A DNA stretch of 8,822 nt. Source: Cyanobacteria bacterium UBA1186. Its GTDB lineage: Bacteria > Cyanobacteriota > Vampirovibrionia > Gastranaerophilales > Gastranaerophilaceae. A program made the translations under genes and the position numbers. Below are positions 1 through 5,652 of the stretch, piece by piece. The stretch lies in contig DBYM01000010.1 in NCBI GenBank assembly GCA_002309875.1, positions 4,890 to 13,711 of the forward strand, read 5' to 3'. The first letter of the stretch is position 1. Every line of letters starts with the position of its first letter. The notes beneath the pieces are model-generated. The model did not search any database. It saw only the letters and a list, made by a program, of their open reading frames with translations, and had not been told where the DNA came from.

Positions 1-13
1 CCCCCCCCCACCG

Positions 14-730
14 CTATAATTCTGTTTTCAGGGCTTTCAGTTCTTCGCTTGTCATATATTTTTCAAAAGGAGCAATGTATTTCATAGGCACATTGAAGAA
101 TTGAAGCCCGTATTTGTACGAACCATTAACCTCTTCAGCCCTGACAAGTTTTGCGGAGATTTTTATTACAAAATCGTGTTCAAGGAACAAAACTATATTG
201 CAACTAGTGTCTTTGGGAAGTCTAAGTATGACCTTTTTATCACTGTCTATTTCCTCAACATCACCCAAAAGCACGCCGCCTTTGGATATATTCAGGGTTT
301 GGGTTATATATACAGGACTGTAACCGTTTTCATTATTAATCCGCAGAATACCGTTGCGGTTCATATCTATTCTGTAAAATTGCCTTTTCTGCTGACGGAT
401 TGTTTTTTGCGGTGTATCGATAGTCAAAATATATTTGTCATTTTCGTATTTAATATCTCTCAGGATTGTCTTTGCAAAATATATTCCGTCACTTATTACG
501 AACTTTAAAACAACGCCTGTCGGACACGACATATTAAAGTTTTTCTTCCCGCTCAAATCCAATTGGATTTTGCCCTCTGTGATTGAGTGGGTTTCGGCGC
601 GTATTTCCGTTAATTCGTTTTTTGAATCAACGAAAATTATTTTTATATATTTCAGCGAAGAAAATTCGGAAATACTGAAGGGTATTGCCTCTGAACCTGT
701 TCCTTTATTGTTTTTACCGTTTTCTGCCAT
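14..730 (-). CDS. PilZ domain c-di-GMP-binding protein (YcgR-like)
   Basis: A predicted cytoplasmic c-di-GMP effector of 238 residues. The ATG at 730 is preferred over an in-frame TTG at 733 because AAAGG lies 7 bases before the ATG and only 4 before the TTG. Counting from the ATG, roughly residues 25-108 are beta-rich and resemble the N-terminal domain of YcgR-type proteins. Residues 112-228 form the PilZ domain. It carries both c-di-GMP-binding motifs: RQFYR (RxxxR, residues 116-120) and NISKGG (N/DxSxxG, residues 147-152). No signal peptide or membrane segment is seen. In this family c-di-GMP binding changes contact with a partner such as the flagellar motor, pili or an exopolysaccharide synthase. 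The partner here is unknown and no cyclase or phosphodiesterase gene is nearby. It is the last visible gene of the left operon, 30 bases after the hydrolase gene. Family assignment is firm; the process controlled is not. Confidence 0.9.
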   Translation of the reverse strand: MAENGKNNKGTGSEAIPFSISEFSSLKYIKIIFVDSKNELTEIRAETHSITEGKIQLDLSGKKNFNMSCPTGVVLKFVISDGIYFAKTILRDIKYENDKYILTIDTPQKTIRQQKRQFYRIDMNRNGILRINNENGYSPVYITQTLNISKGGVLLGDVEEIDSDKKVILRLPKDTSCNIVLFLEHDFVIKISAKLVRAEEVNGSYKYGLQFFNVPMKYIAPFEKYMTSEELKALKTEL

Positions 731-760
731 CAATCAACCTTTTTATAGTAATATTACCCC

Positions 761-1423
761 TTACATCTCAACACTTTCGCCAATATTCAGAACAAGCGGG
801 GTTTTTCCGATACCTTGTATTTTTGTTTTAAACTCATTAATATTTACGTTTATTGCCCCAAAAGTATTGTAATGCATTGGTATTACTGTTTCCGCATCGA
901 GCCATTCCGCTGCTGTTACGGCCTGATTAATATCCATTGTGTAATACCCGCCGACCGGTAATATTGCAACATCAGGTTTATAAACCTCTTTTATGGTCTT
1001 CATTTCGGCAGTAATACACGTGTCTCCTGCAAAGTAAATCGTATGCCCTCCGACTTCAAAAACAAAACCGCACGGACAACCCGCATAAATACCTTCCTGA
1101 GTCGAACTTGAGTGGAAAGCGGGAACTGCAGCAACTCTGCCCCAAAGGTATGAAACGTATCCGCCAAGATTTATTCCGTTTGCACCCGCGCCTTTTGAGG
1201 CACAATAGTTTGCAAGTTCAAATATTGCGGTAATTTTTGCCTTAAACCGTTTTGAAATTTCTATTGCACTTCCGAGATGGTCGGAATGTGCGTGCGTTAC
1301 AAAAATATTTGAAACCCCTTCGGGATTATAATTTGGTGATTTAATCAGAAACGGGTCTGTTAATATTCTTTGTTCTTTTGTTATTATTTCAAAGGCACTG
1401 TGTCCCAAATACGTTATTTTCAT
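761..1423 (-). CDS. UPF0173 family metal-dependent hydrolase (metallo-beta-lactamase fold)
   Basis: A 220-residue cytoplasmic metallo-beta-lactamase-fold protein of the UPF0173 (YtkL-like) type, close to the usual family length. The opening MKITYLGHSAF is typical of the family. Metal ligands can be placed: HAHSDH at residues 44-49 (HxHxDH), H104 in AFHSSS, D134 in FAGDT and H184 in PMHYNT. With D48 and H49 these predict a two-metal hydrolase site. The physiological substrate of the family is not established, so none is given. Translation starts at ATG 1423, directly after the TAA of the HxlR regulator gene (TAAATG). A GAGG Shine-Dalgarno site lies inside the regulator's last codons, so the two proteins are probably translationally coupled. 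The pairing suggests that the regulator controls this enzyme, which is an inference. Confidence 0.92.
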   Translation of the reverse strand: MKITYLGHSAFEIITKEQRILTDPFLIKSPNYNPEGVSNIFVTHAHSDHLGSAIEISKRFKAKITAIFELANYCASKGAGANGINLGGYVSYLWGRVAAVPAFHSSSTQEGIYAGCPCGFVFEVGGHTIYFAGDTCITAEMKTIKEVYKPDVAILPVGGYYTMDINQAVTAAEWLDAETVIPMHYNTFGAINVNINEFKTKIQGIGKTPLVLNIGESVEM

Positions 1424-1771
1424 TTAAACCTCGCTGTATTTATCCATTAATTTTCTCAGTCTTTTGTATTCTTTTCCCCATTTTTGCATCGATTCTATTA
1501 CGGGACGCAAAGTGTATCCGATATCTGTCAGATAGTATTCGACCTTGAGGGTTGTCGTTGTATCGTCCTGTTCTCTTATTATCAAACCGTCTTTTTCCAT
1601 CTCTTTCAGGCAGGCCGTCAGAACTTTTGCGGTGCAGCCGAGATTTTTTTTAAGTTCGACAAAGCGCATCTCTTTTTTCAGAAGTTCTTTGACAACAAGC
1701 AGTTTCCACTTTGCACCCACAAGTTGCAGCAAAACATTAACAGGGTTTGAGGATAGTTCTTTTAAATCCAT
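1424..1771 (-). CDS. HxlR-family winged-helix transcriptional regulator
   Basis: A small DNA-binding regulator of 115 residues. The ATG at 1771 was chosen over an in-frame ATG at 1810: AGAGG sits 7 bases upstream, and the protein then begins MDLKELSSNP with the usual HxlR N-terminus. The upstream ATG would add 13 residues inside the preceding gene. Family marks are LVGAKWKLLVVKELL (residues 17-31, first helix), MRFVELKKNLG (35-45), KVLTACLKEMEKDGLI (49-64, helix-turn-helix) and VEYYLTDIGYTL (77-88, wing). Members act as dimers, often sensing electrophiles or oxidants. The conserved N-terminal cysteine of redox-type members (as in HypR) is absent; the segment here reads NPVNV. C46 and C54 lie in the DNA-binding region instead. 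The start codon overlaps the preceding stop (TAATG), which implies coupled translation. Likely targets are its own operon or the hydrolase gene that follows. Confidence 0.93.
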   Translation of the reverse strand: MDLKELSSNPVNVLLQLVGAKWKLLVVKELLKKEMRFVELKKNLGCTAKVLTACLKEMEKDGLIIREQDDTTTTLKVEYYLTDIGYTLRPVIESMQKWGKEYKRLRKLMDKYSEV

Positions 1772-2097
1772 TATTTTTCCTCTTCTTTGTTTTTCTCTGA
1801 CGAATTCCAAAGTTCCATTAATTTTTCTTTAATTCCGTATCTGCCAAACCATTTTATGACAAATCGTTCTTCGTAACCAAGACCGCCGTTGATTTTTGAA
1901 AAATCATTCAGAGAATATGAGGCTTCGGAAATAGAAATTCTTATAAAAACATGCGGAATCGGATTTCTTGCTCTGTCCATCCAAATCTTAATATTATTAT
2001 ACTTTGCCTGATTGACATTTCTTGCGTTATGGGCATCTGACTGCTCCTGTATAATAAAATTTTTCAGTTTGTCTTCGACGTCTTTAAAAGTGGTCAT
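1771..2097 (-). CDS. Unrecognised 108-residue soluble protein
   Basis: I do not recognise this family. The 108-residue product starts at ATG 2097, with AAAGGA placed 8 bases upstream. No signal peptide, membrane segment or cysteine is present. An amphipathic, charged N-terminal helix is likely at residues 4-19. A central stretch from about 48 to 85 alternates like beta strands (IRISIS, then RFVIKWFGR). The tail after residue 98 is strongly charged (KNKEEEK). Tryptophans are at 39, 83 and 97. It is treated as a real gene because it has a good ribosome binding site, lies in line within an operon (30 bases after the PFL-family stop), and its last codons hold the Shine-Dalgarno site and start overlap (TAATG) of the HxlR gene. 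That coupling suggests it is made together with the regulator. No function is proposed. Confidence 0.78.
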   Translation of the reverse strand: MTTFKDVEDKLKNFIIQEQSDAHNARNVNQAKYNNIKIWMDRARNPIPHVFIRISISEASYSLNDFSKINGGLGYEERFVIKWFGRYGIKEKLMELWNSSEKNKEEEK

Positions 2098-2127
2098 TTC
2101 TTAATTCCTTTATTTGCCTGTTTATCT

Positions 2128-3495
2128 CTAATTGTTCAAACTGTGAATCGGTGCGGGAATATGTCCGCCTCTTTTTACAAAACCCGCAGAGGAAAGATTA
2201 TTTACCGCCATAATCGGTGCTTCGCCCAAAAGCCCGCCATAATAAACCTTATCTCCTACATTTTTATTCGGCACGGGAATAATCCTGACTGCCGTTGTTT
2301 TCTTGTTAATCATACCTATTGCCGCTTCGTCAGCAATTATACCCGCAATTGTTTCCTCGGGAGTGTTTCCCGGAATTGCAATCATATCAAGCCCGACAGA
2401 GCATACGCAGGTCATTGCTTCAAGTTTATCAAAAGTCAGATGTCCGTTTGAAACTGCTTCTATCATTCCCGAGTCCTCGGAAACGGGAATAAAAGCACCT
2501 GAAAGCCCGCCCACATAAGAACTTGCCATAATTCCGCCTTTTTTGACACAATCATTAAGCATTGCAAGGGCGGCTGTTGTACCGTGTGCGCCTGCGTGTT
2601 CAAGTCCCATTGCCTGAAAGATTTGCGCAACACTGTCCCCGATTGCAGGTGTCGGCGCAAGCGATAAATCTATTACACCAAACGGAACTCCGAGTTTTTC
2701 AGCCATTTTTCTGCCGACAAGTTCTCCTGTTGTTGTTATTTTGTAAGCGGTCTGCTTGATTTTGTTTGCCAAAACTCCCATATCTGCTTTTTTATCAAGG
2801 TTTTCGACCGATGCTCTCACGACACCGGGGCCTGAAACTCCGACATTCAAAGCACATTCGGGCTCGCCGTATCCGCAATAAGCACCTGCCATAAAAGGAT
2901 TGTCACCTACGGAATTACAGAAAACAACGAGTTTTGCCGCACCTATTCCGTCTCTTTCCGAAGTCAGTTCCGCAGATTTTTTTATTATTTCGGACATCTT
3001 GAGAATTGCGTCCATATTAATTCCCGCCTTTGAAGTGGCAACATTAACCGAAGAACATAGTCTTTCCGTAGATGCCAATGCCTCGGGAATTGATTCTATC
3101 AGAGCCAAATCGCCTGATGTCATTCCTTTTTCAACGAGAGCGGAATATCCGCCTATGAAATCTATACCGAGTTCGCGTGCGCAATTATCAAGGGTTCTCG
3201 CAATTTTTATATAATCTTTTTCAGACGAACTCTCACCGATTAACGAAACCGGAGTAACGGAAATTCGTTTATTTACAATCGGAATGGAATAATCGTTTTC
3301 TATTTCATCTGCATATTTAACAAGATTTTTTGCATATTTGTCGAGTTTAAAACGGATTTTATCACAGACAATATCAATGTTTTCGGAAATACAATCACGC
3401 AGACTTACCGCTAAAGTTACCGTCCGAATGTCGAAATTGTATAACTTTATCATGTTAATTGTTTCTAAAATCAGGCTCTCGTCAAATATCGTCAT
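2128..3495 (-). CDS. PFL/UPF0210 (DUF711) family protein
   Basis: A 455-residue protein of the DUF711/UPF0210 family. Its fold is related to pyruvate formate-lyase, but its function is unknown. Start ATG 3495 matches the length and N-terminus of Gram-positive members of about 450 residues. An open frame continues upstream to 3633, but that part has no family similarity and runs into aroF. Conserved blocks include DIRTVTLAVSLRDC (22-35), NKRISVTPVSL (75-85), FIGGYSALVEKG (113-124), ERLCSSVNV (144-152), LSLAPTPAIGDSVA (277-290), HGTTAALAMLND (304-315), GGLSGAFIPVSED (329-341), MTCVCSVGLDMIAIPG (361-376) and IPAPIHSLNN at the end. In Firmicutes the gene commonly follows a small ACT-domain (UPF0237) gene; none is present here. 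It heads the left operon. No Shine-Dalgarno site is correctly spaced before the ATG. Confidence 0.93.
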   Translation of the reverse strand: MTIFDESLILETINMIKLYNFDIRTVTLAVSLRDCISENIDIVCDKIRFKLDKYAKNLVKYADEIENDYSIPIVNKRISVTPVSLIGESSSEKDYIKIARTLDNCARELGIDFIGGYSALVEKGMTSGDLALIESIPEALASTERLCSSVNVATSKAGINMDAILKMSEIIKKSAELTSERDGIGAAKLVVFCNSVGDNPFMAGAYCGYGEPECALNVGVSGPGVVRASVENLDKKADMGVLANKIKQTAYKITTTGELVGRKMAEKLGVPFGVIDLSLAPTPAIGDSVAQIFQAMGLEHAGAHGTTAALAMLNDCVKKGGIMASSYVGGLSGAFIPVSEDSGMIEAVSNGHLTFDKLEAMTCVCSVGLDMIAIPGNTPEETIAGIIADEAAIGMINKKTTAVRIIPVPNKNVGDKVYYGGLLGEAPIMAVNNLSSAGFVKRGGHIPAPIHSLNN

Positions 3496-3504
3496 GGTTA
3501 CTTT

Positions 3505-3533
3505 AGTATACCATATTTCCCTTTTTTTGTATA
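3505..3533 (-). promoter_or_regulatory. Extended -10 promoter for the PFL-family operon
   Basis: Read on the minus strand, TATACA (3533-3528) and TATACT (3510-3505) are separated by 17 bases. TGG directly precedes the second box, giving an extended -10 (TGnTATACT). Against the sigma-70 consensus this is 4/6 and 5/6. The expected transcription start, about 7 bases further on near 3498, lies only 2-4 bases before the ATG at 3495. The mRNA from this promoter would therefore be nearly leaderless. The -35 overlaps the -10 region of the opposing aroF promoter. This is read from sequence only. Confidence 0.55.
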
Positions 3534-3544
3534 ATTTGTATAAT
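3516..3544 (+). promoter_or_regulatory. aroF promoter region with two tandem TATAAT boxes
   Basis: Two perfect TATAAT boxes occur at 3530-3535 and 3539-3544, inside a tandem 9-base repeat TTGTATAAT (3527-3535 and 3536-3544). The downstream box would start transcription near 3551 and leave a leader of about 20 bases that contains the aroF ribosome binding site. The matching -35 positions are poor: TTTCCC at 3516-3521 for the downstream box and TATACC at 3507-3512 for the upstream box. The two boxes may represent alternative starts. The region overlaps the divergent promoter of the PFL operon. Confidence 0.55.
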
Positions 3545-3559
3545 ATAAATAATGAAACC

Positions 3560-3564
3560 GGAGG
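3560..3564 (+). promoter_or_regulatory. aroF ribosome binding site
   Basis: GGAGG, an exact core Shine-Dalgarno match, lies 7 bases before the ATG at 3572 and fixes the aroF start. It contrasts with the divergent PFL gene, which has no comparable site. Confidence 0.85.
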
Positions 3565-3571
3565 ATAGATT

Positions 3572-4585
3572 ATGCTCGTAGTAATGCAGGCAAATGCAAC
3601 CGAACAGGATATAGAGAGAGTTGTCAAAGCCATTGAGGCAAAAGGTTTTGAGGCTCGGATTTCGAAAGGCGAAATTAAGATTGTAATATCCGCAATCGGG
3701 AGTAAACTTACCGATAAACGTGATTTTGAACTGCTTCCCGGAGTTACCGAGGTTATTCAACTTACTACGAATTATAAACTTACAACAAGGGTGTTTAAGA
3801 GCGAAGATACCATTGTTGAAATTAACGGAGTTAAGTTTGGCGGAAAATATGCAGGTATGATTGCGGGCCCCTGTGCAGTTGAGTCTTACGAACAGGTGGA
3901 TAAAACCGTTCAGGCACTTGCAAATACGGGCGTTAAAATAATAAGAGGCGGTGCTTTTAAGCCAAGAACAAGTCCTTATGCTTTTCAGGGAATCGGGGAA
4001 GAAGGACTGAAAATCCTAAGAAGCGTTGCGGATAAATACGGAATGGCTGTTGCCACCGAAATTATTGACCCGACTCAGATTGACATGTTTATGAAATATG
4101 TTGATATTTTTCAGGTCGGCGCAAGAAATATGCAGAACTTTAACCTCCTGAGAGAATTGGGAACTTTGCACAAACCCGTAATCCTGAAACGCGGGCTTTC
4201 TTCAACTTATGAAGAATGGCTTATGTCTGCGGAATACATTATGGCAGGCGGAAACGGACAGATTATACTCTGCGAAAGAGGTATAAGAACTTTTGAAACA
4301 TATACGAGAAATACGCTTGATTTGGCGGCAATTCCGGTTGTCAAAAAACTGAGCCACCTCCCCGTAATAGTTGACCCTTCTCACGGAACAGGCCTGAGAG
4401 ATAAGGTTGAGCCGATGTCAAGGGCTGCGATTGCCGCAGGCTGTGACGGTTTGATTATTGAAGTCCACTACAATCCCGACTGCGCACTTTGTGACGGCGC
4501 TCAGTCACTTTATCCCGAACAGTATGATGCTCTTTACAAAGAGATTAAACAGATTGCGCCGATTGTCGGAAAAGAGATTTTGTAA
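3572..4585 (+). CDS. aroF: 3-deoxy-7-phosphoheptulonate (DAHP) synthase, type I-beta
   Basis: Catalyses the first step of the shikimate pathway: phosphoenolpyruvate plus erythrose 4-phosphate gives DAHP, leading to aromatic amino acids. The 337-residue cytoplasmic enzyme has the layout of the Thermotoga/Bacillus enzymes. An N-terminal ferredoxin-like regulatory domain (about 1-70) precedes the TIM-barrel core (about 75-335). Core motifs are AGPCAVES (98-105), GGAFKPRTSPYAFQG (126-140), QVGARNMQNF (181-190), LKRG (205-208), CERGIRTFE (234-242) and DPSHGTG (268-274). The expected metal ligands are all present: C101, H271, E297 and D308. In the Thermotoga enzyme the N-terminal domain mediates feedback inhibition by tyrosine and phenylalanine; the same is likely here but not visible from sequence. 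It is the only plus-strand gene, is divergent from the PFL operon, and abuts convergent lipA stop to stop. No other aro gene is nearby. Confidence 0.97.
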   Translation: MLVVMQANATEQDIERVVKAIEAKGFEARISKGEIKIVISAIGSKLTDKRDFELLPGVTEVIQLTTNYKLTTRVFKSEDTIVEINGVKFGGKYAGMIAGPCAVESYEQVDKTVQALANTGVKIIRGGAFKPRTSPYAFQGIGEEGLKILRSVADKYGMAVATEIIDPTQIDMFMKYVDIFQVGARNMQNFNLLRELGTLHKPVILKRGLSSTYEEWLMSAEYIMAGGNGQIILCERGIRTFETYTRNTLDLAAIPVVKKLSHLPVIVDPSHGTGLRDKVEPMSRAAIAAGCDGLIIEVHYNPDCALCDGAQSLYPEQYDALYKEIKQIAPIVGKEIL

Positions 4586-5440
4586 TTATTTCAATACTTC
4601 CTGCCAACTTGTCATTGCTTTGTAAGAACTTCTTACAAGCGGGTCAATCTGATAATTCTTAAATCCGATTTCTTTTGCAAGTGTTCTCAATTCGGCAAAT
4701 TCTGCGGGTGTATAGTATTTTGAAACCTCAAGATGCTGTTTTGAAGGCTGAATATACTGCCCAATTGTTACTATATCAACTCCGGCTTTTTTCAAATCTT
4801 TAAGTGTTTCTTCAATTTCGTCCCAATTTTCGCCCAAACCGACCATTAAACCTGATTTTGTAATAATATCCGAGTTGTCTTTAATATATTTCAGAACGTC
4901 AAGCGAAAGTTCATAATTACCCTGCGGACGTGCGGTCTTAAAAAGGTTTTTGACGGTTTCAATATTGTGGTTAAAAACCTCGGGGTGCGCCTGAATAATC
5001 TTATCGAGAGCATTTTTGCCTCCTTTGAAATCAGGTGTCAGGATTTCAATTTTTGTATCGGGTGCAAGTTTTCGTATCTCATAAATACAGTTTGAGAAAT
5101 GCTCTGCTCCGCCGTCAGGGAGGTCATCTCTCGTAACAGATGTAATTACTGCATATTTCAAACCGAGTTCTTTAACCGCTTCTGCAATATGTTCAGGCTC
5201 CTCCAAATCCAAAGGCTCGGGTCGTGCGGCTGAAATGTTGCAATAACGACAGTTTCTCGTACAAACATTTCCCATAATCAAAAATGTTGCTGTGTTTCTT
5301 GCGTAACATTCGCTTTTATTCGGGCATCTTGCACCTTCACAAACAGTATTTAGACATTTGTTTTTCAGAATATGCCTTACTGTTTTTGTTTTTTCGGTAT
5401 CAATAATCGGTCTTTTTAAGTATTCGGGAAGTCTTTGCAT
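4586..5440 (-). CDS. lipA: Lipoyl synthase (radical SAM)
   Basis: Inserts two sulfur atoms into protein-bound octanoyl groups to make lipoyl cofactor for 2-oxoacid dehydrogenases or the glycine cleavage H protein. The 284-residue enzyme has the complete set of ligands. The auxiliary-cluster motif CX4CX5C is at C34, C39 and C45, the radical-SAM motif CX3CX2C at C60, C64 and C67, and the C-terminal RSSY motif at 270-273, whose serine ligates the auxiliary cluster. Further family blocks are RDDLPDGGAEHF (104-115), VFNHNIET (155-162) and GLMVGLGE (197-204). ATG 5440 has AAGGA 7 bases upstream. lipB, lplA or target-complex genes are not in the window, so the lipoylated substrate cannot be told. 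The stop codon abuts the aroF stop. A 204-base repeat-filled gap separates it from the kinase gene on the same strand, and I see no convincing own promoter. Confidence 0.97.
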   Translation of the reverse strand: MQRLPEYLKRPIIDTEKTKTVRHILKNKCLNTVCEGARCPNKSECYARNTATFLIMGNVCTRNCRYCNISAARPEPLDLEEPEHIAEAVKELGLKYAVITSVTRDDLPDGGAEHFSNCIYEIRKLAPDTKIEILTPDFKGGKNALDKIIQAHPEVFNHNIETVKNLFKTARPQGNYELSLDVLKYIKDNSDIITKSGLMVGLGENWDEIEETLKDLKKAGVDIVTIGQYIQPSKQHLEVSKYYTPAEFAELRTLAKEIGFKNYQIDPLVRSSYKAMTSWQEVLK

Positions 5441-5456
5441 TATTTTTTCCTTATTC

Positions 5457-5512
5457 TATTCACTATTCACTAATCACCGTTCACTAATTCCGACTCACTA
5501 TTCATCACTTAC
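5457..5512 (+). repeat. Degenerate tandem heptanucleotide array (consensus TATTCAC)
   Basis: Eight contiguous 7-base units with no slippage: TATTCAC, TATTCAC, TAATCAC, CGTTCAC, TAATTCC, GACTCAC, TATTCAT, CACTTAC. The first two are identical and the rest drift by one to four bases. The seven-base rhythm continues into the next segment as two perfect copies of ACCCCTG (5516-5529). The array lies just upstream of the lipA start on its coding strand side. It resembles the short tandemly repeated repetitive sequences of cyanobacteria in unit length and intergenic position. That link is an inference. Confidence 0.85.
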
Positions 5513-5607
5513 CCCACCCCTGACCCCTGTCTTGACCTGCTCGCATTAAACGGGCTCGGCTCCGCCTTCGGCCCTCTGCTCGCATGTCGTTCCCTCAAGG
5601 GGCGGGG
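5512..5607. repeat. GC-rich intergenic cassette with imperfect terminal inverted repeats
   Basis: A roughly 96-base GC-rich block stands out in otherwise AT-rich DNA. It is bounded by CCCCACCCCT (5512-5521) and AGGGGCGGGG (5598-5607), an inverted repeat with one mismatch in ten. Inside, the 10-mer CTGCTCGCAT occurs twice in direct orientation (5537-5546 and 5576-5585). Between these copies lies a G+C-rich stretch with small self-complementary parts: GGGC at 5552-5555 against GCCC at 5571-5574, and GCC TTC GGC at 5564-5572. No open frame of substance and no transposase are present. It could be a dispersed non-coding element, a structured RNA in the kinase 3' region, or a small defunct mobile element. 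Confidence 0.6.
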
Positions 5608-5631
5608 AAATAAACCCCTATATTTACCCCC

Positions 5632-5652
5632 TATTCACTGGTCACTATTCAT
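5632..5652 (+). repeat. Second heptanucleotide array overlapping the kinase stop codon
   Basis: Three units in tandem: TATTCAC, TGGTCAC, TATTCAT. They match the array at 5457-5512 in sequence and orientation. The last 8 bases (5645-5652) lie inside the histidine kinase reading frame and supply its stop codon (TAG) and part of the final VYE codons. The two arrays flank the GC-rich cassette on either side. A related unit, TATTTAC at 5621-5627, lies just before. Confidence 0.75.

Noticed and set aside
101..508. Plus-strand open frame of 135 codons opposite the PilZ gene
   Set aside because: It is antisense to a well-supported gene, has no ribosome binding site, and its translation shows no domain-like pattern.
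435..872. Plus-strand open frame of 145 codons across the PilZ/hydrolase junction
   Set aside because: It runs antisense through the ends of two real genes. The hydrophobic composition is what the reverse strand of AT-rich genes gives.
1772..1810. Earlier ATG for the HxlR regulator at 1810
   Set aside because: It lies within the preceding gene. The ATG at 1771 has a better-placed Shine-Dalgarno site and matches the family N-terminus.
3496..3633. N-terminal extension of the PFL-family protein up to 3633
   Set aside because: The extra 46 residues have no family similarity, overlap the aroF start and lie upstream of the predicted promoter. The ATG at 3495 gives the family length.
3503..3760. 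Minus-strand 85-codon frame antisense to the 5' part of aroF
   Set aside because: It is a shadow of aroF. Only its last three codons, preceded by AAGGG, are discussed as a possible mini-ORF.
4559..4569. CCGA/TCGG hairpin at the end of aroF as a terminator
   Set aside because: The stem has only four base pairs and no T tract follows on either strand.
5453..5458. TAGAAT on the minus strand as a lipA -10 box
   Set aside because: It is only 12 bases before the ATG, so the transcript would exclude the AAGGA site, and it is built from the heptamer repeat.
5512..5607. GC-rich block as a tRNA, integron attC site or CRISPR
   Set aside because: No cloverleaf, no attC core boxes and no regularly spaced repeat-spacer pattern could be found.
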